Source: Phycisphaerales bacterium PN19_bin_20 (GTDB lineage: Bacteria; Planctomycetota; Phycisphaerae; Phycisphaerales; UBA1924). Taken from it: a stretch of 64,000 nt of DNA. This document shows, in pieces, positions 53,346-61,207 of the stretch; positions within the stretch are counted from its first letter, which is position 1, and the number at the start of each line of letters is the position of its first letter. The translations under genes and the position numbers were made by a program. The notes beneath the pieces are model-generated. The model was not told where the DNA came from and did not search any database. It saw only the letters and a list, made by a program, of their open reading frames with translations. The stretch spans positions 47,212 through 111,211 of the forward strand of contig JAJOLK010000013.1 in assembly GCA_021173225.1 (NCBI GenBank), read 5' to 3'.

Positions 53346-54706
53346 CCCTCCAGCAAAGCGCGGCTCAGCTACTGGACGTTTGGCTGCTGCGCGGCGGGCA
53401 CACCGCCACCGCCGTCAGCCTCGGCTCAGCTCTGCTTGGCGCTTCCGCCGGCGCAATCGGTGCCTTCGCGTTGCTGCGCCGAAGGGCACTGATCGCTGAT
53501 GCGATCGCCCATGCCACACTCCCGGGCGTTGCCGCGGCGTTCATCGTCGCCGCGTGGCTGGGTGCTGACGGTCGCAGCCTGCCCGTGCTGCTTACTGGCG
53601 CGCTGATCGCCGGCGTGCTCGGTGGGATCACCGTCCAGGCCCTCAGCCGCGTCAGGCTACTGAGTGAAGATGGCGCGATGGCCAGCGTGCTGGCGGTCTT
53701 CTTCGGTGCCGGCGTGGTGCTGATGAGCGTGGTGCAGACGCTGCCCGGGGGCGGGCAGGCGGGGCTCAAGAACTTCATCTTTGGGCAGGCCGCGGCCATT
53801 AGCACCGGCGAGGTCATGCTCGCGGGGGCCTGCGCGATCACGGTGCTGTTGGGTATCGCGCTGCTGTTCAAAGAGCTGGGCCTGGTCTGCTTTGATCCCG
53901 GCTTTGCGCGGGCCGCGGGCCGTCCTGCCCTGCTGGCCGACGGCGCGATCGTCGCAATGCTGCTGCTCGTGAGCGTGGTGGGCCTGCAGATGGTCGGGCT
54001 GGTGATGATCGTCGCGCTGCAGATCATCCCCGCCGCCGCCGCGCGGTTCTGGACCGACCGGCTCTGGCTCACAGTCGTGATCTCAGCCGTGATCGGCGCG
54101 GCGTCGTGCTACGTGGGCGCGGGCATCAGCGCCGTGCTCCCTCGCACGCCCACGGGGGCGACAATCGTCCTCTGCGCGGGGGCCGTGCTCGCGCTGAGCC
54201 TGCTGGCCGCGCCGCGCTACGGCGTGCTGGCGATGGGCGTCCGCCGCGCGCTTTGGGGCCTGCGTGTCGCCCGCTCTCACGCGCTGCGCCGCGTCGCTGA
54301 GTGTGCCGAGGGCCTTGGTGCTGACGCCCAGAGCCCCGAGGCCTTCGCCGCCGCCGGGTTGACGCGCCCGCACCGCCTGGTGCTGCGCCTGTTCGGTGAT
54401 ATCCGCCTGACGCCCAGCGCCTTGCCCGTGCTGCGCCGCGTCGCCGCACGCCGAGCGTTGGCCCTGACCCGCGCGCACCGCTGGTGGGAGCAGTACCTTG
54501 TCAGCCACGCCCGGCATGACCCGGCCCACGCAGACCTGATCGCCGATGTGCTCGAGCACGCGGACAATGAAGAGTTCATGGAGCAGTTGCAGGCTGAGCT
54601 GGGTTTGCAAGGGGCGGGGCCGATGCCCGCCAGCCCGCACCCGCTGGGTGTAGTAGCCCCGAAGTTCAACGCCGTTGCCGAGGCCGCGCGGGCCGATCGC
54701 ACCTAG
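53342..54706 (+). CDS. Metal ABC transporter permease fused to a DtxR-like C-terminal domain
   Basis: The 454-aa protein, from TTG 53342, has an integral membrane half (residues 1 to about 290, with 7-9 hydrophobic segments) like MntB/TroC permeases. From about residue 305 comes a cytosolic domain: a degenerate winged-helix-like stretch (LTPSALPVLRRVAARRALALTRAHRWWEQYLV), then ADVLEHADNEEFMEQLQAELG and a MPASPHPLG tail, matching the metal-binding/dimer part of DtxR (HRLWExYL, EHxxxxE, DPHGxPIP). This recalls the Chlamydia YtgCR protein, where the repressor half is released from the permease. It may be a sensor that links uptake and repression. Confidence 0.88.
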   Translation: MTLQQSAAQLLDVWLLRGGHTATAVSLGSALLGASAGAIGAFALLRRRALIADAIAHATLPGVAAAFIVAAWLGADGRSLPVLLTGALIAGVLGGITVQALSRVRLLSEDGAMASVLAVFFGAGVVLMSVVQTLPGGGQAGLKNFIFGQAAAISTGEVMLAGACAITVLLGIALLFKELGLVCFDPGFARAAGRPALLADGAIVAMLLLVSVVGLQMVGLVMIVALQIIPAAAARFWTDRLWLTVVISAVIGAASCYVGAGISAVLPRTPTGATIVLCAGAVLALSLLAAPRYGVLAMGVRRALWGLRVARSHALRRVAECAEGLGADAQSPEAFAAAGLTRPHRLVLRLFGDIRLTPSALPVLRRVAARRALALTRAHRWWEQYLVSHARHDPAHADLIADVLEHADNEEFMEQLQAELGLQGAGPMPASPHPLGVVAPKFNAVAEAARADRT

Positions 54707-55221
54707 CTGCGCAGCGACTGAAAGAACGCCCTGAGCTGCGCCGAACATTCATCACCCAGCACACCCGTGATGGGCGTGACGCGGTGGTTCAGCCGCGCGT
54801 CCTCGGTCAATCGCAGCAGTGACCCGCACGCCCCGGCCTTGGGGTCTTGCGCGCCAAAGACCACCCGTGGCAAGCGCGCCAGCACGATCGCCCCCGCGCA
54901 CATCGCGCACGGCTCCAGCGTTACGCACAGGCACAACCCCTCCAGCCGCCAGCTTCCTATCGCGCGGGCCGCGCCGCGAATGGCCAGCAACTCGGCGTGA
55001 CCGGTCGGGTCGTGATCCAGCTCGCGTCGGTTGTGGGCCTCAAACACGACCCGCCCCGTCGCGTCGTAGACCACCGCAGCGATCGGGACCTCGCCTAACC
55101 GCTGCGCGTGCGCGGCAAGCGCCAGCGCGCGGGCCATCATCGCGCGGTCTAGCTCAGGCGTGAACGTGCCGTTGCTGTTGATTGGTGAAGCGTTGGAAGT
55201 GGGCCCCGAAGCGCCGGTCAT
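54703..55221 (-). CDS. tadA: tRNA-specific adenosine deaminase TadA
   Basis: The 172-aa protein has the deaminase zinc motifs H-A-E (GHAELLAIRG) and P-C-A-M-C (TLEPCAMCAGAIVLARL), and the GAQDPKAGACGS element of TadA. It converts adenosine to inosine at the wobble position of tRNA-Arg (ACG). An N-terminal extension of about 20 residues is Ser/Asn-rich; the deaminase domain begins near residue 25. The start overlaps the upstream antiporter stop as ATGA. The 3' end overlaps the permease gene convergently by 4 bases. Confidence 0.95.
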   Translation of the reverse strand: MTGASGPTSNASPINSNGTFTPELDRAMMARALALAAHAQRLGEVPIAAVVYDATGRVVFEAHNRRELDHDPTGHAELLAIRGAARAIGSWRLEGLCLCVTLEPCAMCAGAIVLARLPRVVFGAQDPKAGACGSLLRLTEDARLNHRVTPITGVLGDECSAQLRAFFQSLRS

Positions 55222-56534
55222 CGCGCTTCCGCCAGCGTCGGGTCATTCGCCAATAGACGCTTAATAATCAGGATGAACACGCCGGTGAGCATCAGGTTGA
55301 GCGCCAGGCTCAGCATCGCCACTACCAGGATCGGCCCGCCGATCCCGTAGCCGATCGAGACCGCCAGAACGCCTGCGCCAACCTCGCCGCGTGGCCACAT
55401 CCCAATGGCCACCGCCAGGCGCTGCCGCCAGCTCGCCTCACGCCGGTAGCAAAACGCCGGGAACATTTTGCCCAGGTTTGAGAGCACCGTGATCGCCAGC
55501 ACATGCAGCGCGATCTCGCCCCAGCCCATCGGTGGCGTGAGGGCCTTGAGGTACTGCCCGATCTCCAGCTTTGATACGTCTACCGCCGCCGCTGCGGCGG
55601 CCGCACCACCACTCGCGGCACCGCCGACCTGATTGATGAACATCGGCATCGAGAGCCCGACCATGACCATGAAGAACGCCGACATGGTCGTGCCCGCCTT
55701 CTTCTCCGCCGGCGTCTCCAGGATGTCATCGTGGTGCTCGGCACTAGTCTGCGTGCCTTGGTCGTTGGCCGTGTCGCCCGCTTTCACGTAGGCCCCGCTG
55801 GCCCGCTGCCGCGCAATCATGCACCCGAGCACAAACGCCGGTAGGAGCACCTCAATGTGCACCGGCACCTTCGGGTCAATGCCCTTGCTGAGGTGGTAGA
55901 TGATCTCGGCCCCACCGGCGATCACCCCCGAGTACAACAGCACCCACCCCCAGCTCACCGGGATGCGGACACGGTGCAGGTAGTGCCACGCCAGCCAGAG
56001 CTGGGCCGCCATGAGCAGCACGATGACCCCCAGCTGCCACTTGAGCCCGACCATTGCCATCTTCAGCGGGATCATCAGCAGCACGGTGTCCAAGTCGTCA
56101 AAGATCGCCAGGATCCGCGCCTTTTTGAAGACCCACGTGCTCGCCAGCCCGGCCGCCGCCAACATGCTAAAGAGCACGCCCGCGCTGGTTGGCGCGGTAA
56201 AGCGCGAGGCCAGCAGGCTCTCCTTCCACACGCCCGCCAACGACCATCCGCTGCTGGGCATTAGCACAAAGACGAAGTAGAGGCAGCAGAGGATCCAAGG
56301 AAAGGTCGCCGCCGTCGCCGCGACCAGGTAGTCCCACCCGTACTTCCGCACATTGGACTTATCGATGTCGAACTCGTACCCCACGTGGACCATGATGTAC
56401 GAGAGGCCCAGCATCACCAAGACCCGCACGATCGTCCCGTACGCCTCGGCCTGGCCGCTCCACATGCCGGGCAGCACCTGTGACAGCACCAGCCCCGCGA
56501 GCAGCAATCCTGAGTACAGAGCGACCTTCTTCAT
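55218..56534 (-). CDS. Cation:proton antiporter-like membrane protein
   Basis: The 438-aa protein has about 11-12 hydrophobic segments, including FDDLDTVLLMIPLKM, with the paired Asp common in ion exchange sites, and WPRGEVGAGVLAVSIGYG near the C-terminus, typical of CPA-type antiporters. A cytosolic loop of about 50 polar residues (DTANDQGTQTSAEHHDDILETPAEKK) lies in the middle. It should exchange Na+ or K+ for H+. ATG 56534 (MKKVALYSG) is the best start; the track's upstream part is not coding. It heads an operon with tadA and diverges from tryptophanase. Confidence 0.82.
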   Translation of the reverse strand: MKKVALYSGLLLAGLVLSQVLPGMWSGQAEAYGTIVRVLVMLGLSYIMVHVGYEFDIDKSNVRKYGWDYLVAATAATFPWILCCLYFVFVLMPSSGWSLAGVWKESLLASRFTAPTSAGVLFSMLAAAGLASTWVFKKARILAIFDDLDTVLLMIPLKMAMVGLKWQLGVIVLLMAAQLWLAWHYLHRVRIPVSWGWVLLYSGVIAGGAEIIYHLSKGIDPKVPVHIEVLLPAFVLGCMIARQRASGAYVKAGDTANDQGTQTSAEHHDDILETPAEKKAGTTMSAFFMVMVGLSMPMFINQVGGAASGGAAAAAAAVDVSKLEIGQYLKALTPPMGWGEIALHVLAITVLSNLGKMFPAFCYRREASWRQRLAVAIGMWPRGEVGAGVLAVSIGYGIGGPILVVAMLSLALNLMLTGVFILIIKRLLANDPTLAEAR

Positions 56535-56613
56535 GCCGTCAGCATAAGCCCTCTTTGGCCCCACGCCCAGATTCCGCACCGGCCCCGCGCCCGGGCGGGC
56601 TAAGAATGACCCG

Positions 56614-57990
56614 ATGAAGACCATCATCGAGCCGTTCCGGATCAAGGTCGTCGAGCCCATCAAGATGACCACCGCCGCCCAGCGCGACGCGCTGCTGCGC
56701 CGCGCACACTTCAACACCTTCCTGCTGGCCGCCCAGGACGTGCTGATCGACCTGCTGACCGACAGCGGCACCGGCGCGATGAGCGCCGAGCAGTGGGCCG
56801 GGATCATGCGCGCTGACGAGAGCTACGCCGGCGCCGTCAGCTTCTTCCGCTTCCGTGACAGCGTCAAGGACATCACCGGCTTCGCCAACCCCCTTCCCAC
56901 GCACCAGGGCCGCGCCAGTGAGCGCATCCTCTTTGAGCTTGTCGGCGGGACCGGCAAGGTCGTCCCCGCCAACGCCCACTTTGATACCACCCGCGCCAAC
57001 TGCGAGCACAGCGGCGCGCAGGCCGTCAACCTGCCCATCCCCGAGGCACGCGACCCACGCTCACGCCATCCCTTCAAGGGCAACCTCGATATCGCCGCCC
57101 TCGAAGCGCTGCTCGCCGAGGTCGGCCCAGAGAACGTCCCGCTGGTGATTGTGACCGTTACCAACAACACCGGCGGCGGGCAGCCGGTGAGCCTGGAAAA
57201 TATCCGCGCCGTCCGCGCCGTCTGCGACCGCTACAAGCTCCCGCTCTTCCTTGACGCCTGCCGCTTTGCCGAGAACGCCTGGTTCATCAAGCAGCGCGAG
57301 CCCGGGATGAGCAACCGCTCCGTCCGGTCCATCGTCCGCGAGATGTTCGACCTCGCCGACGGCGCGACCATCTCTGCCAAAAAAGACGGCATGGTCAACA
57401 TCGGGGGCGTGCTGCTCCTGCGAGACCCCACACTCCTCCAGCGCGCCAGCGAGCTGCTCATCCTTACCGAGGGCTACGTGACCTACGGCGGGCTCGCCGG
57501 GCGCGACCTTGAAGCCATGGCCCAAGGCTTCCAAGAAGTCGTCGAAGAAGACTACCTCGAATATCGCGTTCGTACCGCTGAGTACCTTGGCGAACGCCTC
57601 CTCCAAGCCGGCATCCAGATCATCGAGCCGCCCGGTGGGCACGCGATCTACATCGACGCCCGTCACCTTTGCCCACACATCCCGCCCCACCAGTTCCCGG
57701 GCCAGGCCGTCGTCGCCGCCCTCTACCGCTCCGGCGGCATCCGCTCGTGCGAGATCGGCAGCGTGATGTTCGGCGGCACCACGCCCGACGGCTCGCCGCG
57801 CCCCGCCCCCGCGATGGAGCTCGTACGCCTGGCCTTCCCGCGCCGCGTCTACACCCAGAGCCACTTTGACTACGTGATCGAGGCCGCGCAAGAGGTCTTC
57901 GCCATTCGCCACGGCCTCAAAGGCCTGCGCATTGTCGAGGCACCCCCGGTCCTGCGGCACTTCACCGCGCAGTTCGAAGAACTCGCGTAA
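56614..57990 (+). CDS. Tryptophanase / beta-eliminating lyase
   Basis: The 458-aa enzyme matches tryptophanase and tyrosine phenol-lyase across its length: IIEPFRIKVVEPIKMTT at the start, FFRFRDSVKDITGFANPLPTHQGRASERILFEL, and the PLP Lys K257 in S-A-K-K-D-G-M-V. It cleaves Trp to indole, pyruvate and ammonia (or Tyr to phenol); the choice cannot be made from motifs alone. There is no obvious tnaC-like leader or tnaB transporter next door. Start ATG 56614. Confidence 0.93.
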   Translation: MKTIIEPFRIKVVEPIKMTTAAQRDALLRRAHFNTFLLAAQDVLIDLLTDSGTGAMSAEQWAGIMRADESYAGAVSFFRFRDSVKDITGFANPLPTHQGRASERILFELVGGTGKVVPANAHFDTTRANCEHSGAQAVNLPIPEARDPRSRHPFKGNLDIAALEALLAEVGPENVPLVIVTVTNNTGGGQPVSLENIRAVRAVCDRYKLPLFLDACRFAENAWFIKQREPGMSNRSVRSIVREMFDLADGATISAKKDGMVNIGGVLLLRDPTLLQRASELLILTEGYVTYGGLAGRDLEAMAQGFQEVVEEDYLEYRVRTAEYLGERLLQAGIQIIEPPGGHAIYIDARHLCPHIPPHQFPGQAVVAALYRSGGIRSCEIGSVMFGGTTPDGSPRPAPAMELVRLAFPRRVYTQSHFDYVIEAAQEVFAIRHGLKGLRIVEAPPVLRHFTAQFEELA

Positions 57991-58004
57991 CCGCCCACAA
58001 TACA

Positions 58005-58010
58005 TATAAT
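58005..58010 (+). promoter_or_regulatory. Candidate -10 box (TATAAT) upstream of the aminotransferase
   Basis: A perfect TATAAT lies just after the tryptophanase stop, with no clear -35. Transcription from here would include the repeated leader and its short ORF. Confidence 0.4.
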
Positions 58011-58014
58011 AATT

Positions 58015-58115
58015 TCCGCTGTTTACGTGCGCCCACCGTCCTGTTATGTCCGCTGTTCACCTGCGTCTGCAGTCCAGCTGAATCCACCGTCCTGCTATGT
58101 CCACCGTCCTGCTTA
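58015..58115 (+). repeat. Imperfect tandem repeats in the leader of the aminotransferase gene
   Basis: TCCGCTGTT(T/C)AC(G/C)TGCG occurs at 58015-58031 and 58049-58065; CCACCGTCCTG(T/C)TATGTCC at 58033-58051 and 58084-58102, with a third partial copy at 58101-58115 inside the gene. The last copy supplies the start codon. Confidence 0.85.
58046..58081 (+). CDS. Possible 11-codon leader ORF
   Basis: ATG 58046 to TGA 58081 encodes MSAVHLRLQSS, ends 15 bases before the ATG at 58097, and uses the same TATGTCC context as the gene start. It may be only a product of the repeat. It could also act by translational coupling. Confidence 0.35.
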   Translation: MSAVHLRLQSS

Positions 58116-59161
58116 ATGGCGAGTTCCTCGACCTCTCCAGCGCACGCGTCAGCGCGCTGGACGCCTCCGTGCAGCACGCCGTGGGCCTCTTTGAGACCAT
58201 GCTCGCCGGCGTTGATCCCGCAACCCTCGCGTCAGACGGTCCCCGCCCAAACGGGCCCGACGCAGACCGGCAGCCCTGGGTCATCGACCTTGACCAGCAC
58301 ATCGAGCGTCTGTGCACCTCCGCCGCAGAGCTAGGACTCTCTACTGACCTGCGCCCGCTGGCCTTGCAAGAGGCCGTGCTCGCCACCGTCGCTCGCAGCG
58401 CCCTGCCGCGCGCCCGCGTTCGTCTGACGATCACCGGCGGCGACCTCAACATGCTCTCGCAGGCTCGCGCCGTCGCACGTGATCCCAACCGCGCCGGCCA
58501 GCCCGCCGTCCCGCTCGCGCACCCCACCGTCCTGTGCGTTGCTCAGCCCGCGACGGTCTACCCGCAGCCGATGCTCGACCACGGCGTCATGGTCACACTG
58601 GCCGACGCCAAGGCCAACCCCTTTGATCCCACCGCCGCGCACAAGACGCTCAATTACTGGTGGCGCCTGCGCGAGCTGCAGGCCGCCGGCGCCAAGGCCG
58701 CCGCGGAAGCCCTCGTCTTTGACGTCACCAACCACCTCGCTGGCGGGTGCGTCAGCAACGCCATCATCATCAAGGGCAACGCGCTGCTCACGCCCTTCGC
58801 TCGCGGCGAAGAAGGCTTCGGCCCGTCAGGCCCCGAAGCCGATCAAGACGCCGCCCCGCGCCGCGCCGCCGGGCACTACCTGCCCAGCGCGGTGCTGCCC
58901 GGTGTGACCCGCGCCCGCGTGCTGGCCTGGGCCGAGCTCGGCAGCGCCGTCCACCCCGCACTCGCAGGCCTCCGCGTTCAGCGCCGCATGCTGACTATCA
59001 ACGACGTGCTGACCGCCGATGAGCTGCTGCTGACCAACAGCAGTTGGGGCGTGCTGCCCGTCACGCGCGTCGAGGGCCGCACAATCGCCGCAGGCATCCC
59101 CGGCCCGATCTCACACGCGCTCGTTGAACTCTGGGCCCGCTGGTCCAATCCGCAAGACTGA
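58097..59161 (+). CDS. Class IV (branched-chain-type) aminotransferase / aminodeoxychorismate lyase
   Basis: The 354-aa PLP enzyme has VSALDASVQHAVGLFETMLAG near the start, the catalytic K183 in H-K-T-L-N-Y, and TNHLAGGCVSNAIIIKGN. Class IV members are branched-chain aminotransferases, D-amino acid aminotransferases or 4-amino-4-deoxychorismate lyases (PabC); the ALPGVTRARVL-type segment (SAVLPGVTRARVLAW) is common to all. Substrate is not certain. Loops at 50-75 and 235-255 are longer than usual. Confidence 0.88.
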   Translation: MSTVLLNGEFLDLSSARVSALDASVQHAVGLFETMLAGVDPATLASDGPRPNGPDADRQPWVIDLDQHIERLCTSAAELGLSTDLRPLALQEAVLATVARSALPRARVRLTITGGDLNMLSQARAVARDPNRAGQPAVPLAHPTVLCVAQPATVYPQPMLDHGVMVTLADAKANPFDPTAAHKTLNYWWRLRELQAAGAKAAAEALVFDVTNHLAGGCVSNAIIIKGNALLTPFARGEEGFGPSGPEADQDAAPRRAAGHYLPSAVLPGVTRARVLAWAELGSAVHPALAGLRVQRRMLTINDVLTADELLLTNSSWGVLPVTRVEGRTIAAGIPGPISHALVELWARWSNPQD

Positions 59162-59166
59162 AGCGC

Positions 59167-59522
59167 TCAGCCGCCATTCAGCCAGCGCAGCGCGGCCTGC
59201 GCCACGCGCTCGACAAGCAGCTCCGCTGTCCGCAGGTCACCGGGCGAGGGCTGCGTCGAGCCGTGTGACGACTGCGCCATCGCCCCGGTATATCCGCCCA
59301 GGCGGTGATGACCTCGGGCGTCTAACCGACGGCCATCTGCCCCAGACTGACCCAAATCATTAAGTGCTGCGCCGCGAACGCCATCAGATAGCTCAGCGTC
59401 ATCTGCCTGTTGCCCGAGAGCCCGCCGCTGTTGGTAAACCCCGCCGCGCCCTTAAGCACGTGCTCCGCCTGCACCTTGGTGTGCCCGAACCCCGAGTGAT
59501 AAACGACAATTATGCTGGCCAT
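59167..59522 (-). pseudogene. Flavodoxin / NAD(P)H:quinone oxidoreductase (WrbA-like) pseudogene
   Basis: ATG 59522 has AGGAG upstream and starts M-A-S-I-I-V-V-Y-H-S-G-F-G-H-T, the FMN-binding start of the flavodoxin-like family. After KGA the sequence jumps to A-G-F-T-N-S-G-G-L-S-G, so about 85 middle residues are deleted. It then stops after SLGQMAVG, and the expected end (HRLGGYTGAMAQSSHGSTQP...ELLVERVAQAALRWL) continues in another frame. Both lesions make a functional product unlikely. The intact family binds FMN and reduces quinones. Confidence 0.88.
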
Positions 59523-59589
59523 GCTCCGCTCCTGACGGGCTCTGGCCTTGCCCGCAAGCACACGTCTGTGCGGGCACAACGCCCGGCAC

Positions 59590-60008
59590 AACACTATCGC
59601 CACACCGCGCCACGCGCGTCGCGACGCCACCCAAGATCAGCTCACCCCGCGCGAACACCTCGCCGCGATCAAACGCCAGCATCAAGACCTGACTGGTTCT
59701 TGGAAACCCCGGCAGCGGCTTCCACGGCGTGCCCGTCCAGCGCGCCACATCCATCACCCCACCAGCCACGTCGGCACGCCGATGACCTGCGTGAAGTTCC
59801 CGCCGATGACCAGGCGTCGCTTGATGGTCACGATACGCGCATTAGCAGTGCCCTTTGCCGCCCTCGCCAGCGGCAGCAACGCCAACAGAGTCAGGGTCAA
59901 CGCGCCAGTGACGCCGCACGCCAGCGTGCGCCCCGCGCCCGCTATCGCAGACCGCTCAAAGCGTGCGCACAACCACCGCCGCGCGGGCTGAAGAAGTATT
60001 GAGCTCAT
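59590..60008 (-). pseudogene. Fragment of a secreted repeat-propeller protein
   Basis: From ATG 60008 a basic N-region and hydrophobic stretch (ACGVTGALTLTLLALLPLARA) form a signal peptide, then R-L-V-I-G-G-N-F-T-Q-V-I-G-V-P-T. The frame stops at 59754; the next frame continues GVMDVARWTGTPWKPLPGF and FARGELILGGVATRVARCGD. Joined, they read as one and a half repeats of the 'GGNFTxxGGVxxxxIARWxGxxWxPLG' type common in planctomycete secreted proteins. A single-base shift near 59757-59770 and a missing remainder make this a pseudogene. Confidence 0.7.
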
Positions 60009-60105
60009 GCCAAGTACCCCGTCGGTGCAGAGTTGCACGCAACGCAAGACTTCTTGCAAACCACCTGTGGCCGCAAGCCAATCGTTGTGACACTTTACAG
60101 CGAGC

Positions 60106-60822
60106 CTACACCACCCGTGCGGGCACGCCCACCACCATTGCGCCCTCACGCACCGCCTCAAGCACCACCGCCCCCGCGCCCACCGTTGCGCCAGCGCCGA
60201 TGCTGACCCCCGGCAGAAGCCGTGAGCCCAGGCCCACCAGCGCGTCGGCCCCGACGTGGCACCCGCCGCCCAGCACCGCACCGGGCGCCACGTGCGCGTT
60301 CTCATCGATCGTGCAGTCGTGCTCAACAATCGCCCCGCTGTTAACCGTCGCGTGCGCGCCAACCTTGGCTCGCGCGTGCACGATCGCGCCGGGCCCGATG
60401 AACGCGCCGGGCCCGATGCTCGCCGAGGGTGAGACAATCGCCGTCGGGTGGATCACGCTCCGCGCGCGGGCCAGCAGCGCGCCCGCGCCCGCGCTCTCAC
60501 GCGCCGAACGCAACAGCCCGCGCCGCGTCCGCAGATCGCCCAGCGCCAAAACCCACGGCACCGCGCCCAACATCACCAGCCCCGCCAGCGGTCCAAGATG
60601 CGCCGGCGTCTCAAACGGCCGCGGAACATCGATCAATATCGCCGCCAAAGGTGGGGCCGGGTGATCGTCCAGAAACCCGGCGATGACGACCCCCGCCAGC
60701 AGCGCGGCCTCGGCAACCACCACCGCGTGCCCGCCACCGCCGAGCAGGACCAACCCGCCCAAAGGCGCGACGTCTGACAAACTCGATGGTTTCGCAATGC
60801 TTGGCATGACCTCGCGCGGCAT
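60106..60822 (-). CDS. NeuD-family sugar acetyltransferase (left-handed beta-helix)
   Basis: From ATG 60822 (or 60807) the protein is 238 aa: an N-terminal Rossmann-like part (GGLVLLGGGGHAVVVAEAALLAG) and a C-terminal series of hexapeptide repeats (VIHPTAIVSPSASIGPGAFIGPGAIVHARAKVGAHATV), ending VVGVPARVV. This matches sialic-acid O-acetyltransferase NeuD-like proteins, which acetylate nucleotide-linked sugars with acetyl-CoA. The His in IVEHDCT is the likely catalytic base. The track's further 50 N-terminal residues look non-coding. No other sugar gene is adjacent. Confidence 0.88.
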   Translation of the reverse strand: MPREVMPSIAKPSSLSDVAPLGGLVLLGGGGHAVVVAEAALLAGVVIAGFLDDHPAPPLAAILIDVPRPFETPAHLGPLAGLVMLGAVPWVLALGDLRTRRGLLRSARESAGAGALLARARSVIHPTAIVSPSASIGPGAFIGPGAIVHARAKVGAHATVNSGAIVEHDCTIDENAHVAPGAVLGGGCHVGADALVGLGSRLLPGVSIGAGATVGAGAVVLEAVREGAMVVGVPARVV

Positions 60823-61207
60823 CCCCGCCCGCGCGAACACAGAAGATCGGCCCTTCCGACCGCCTTCCAGCAGTCGAGCAAACGAAGCGATAGGTAAAAC
60901 CCCTTGAATCGAGCCGCTGACAGGCGAGCTTGTGTCAGGTACCGTAAAAACACCTAATGTCACGATCATTGTTCAAACAAAGTCTGCGAATACGGAGGCC
61001 TTTGTGCAAAGCCCCCAATCTGGCAGAAATCTCGGTCAAAGGACGCTCGGGGCGGGCCGGGAGTCGTCACGGACTGGAACCGTGGAGCGTGTGGGGACGG
61101 ACGGGTTTCCGGACCGGTCGAGTTGACGCAAGCGCCTGGATCTGCGACACTTGCGGACCCATCCAAGGCGTCGGGCGCCATGGCCGGGACGAAAGGACGC
61201 TTTCCTT

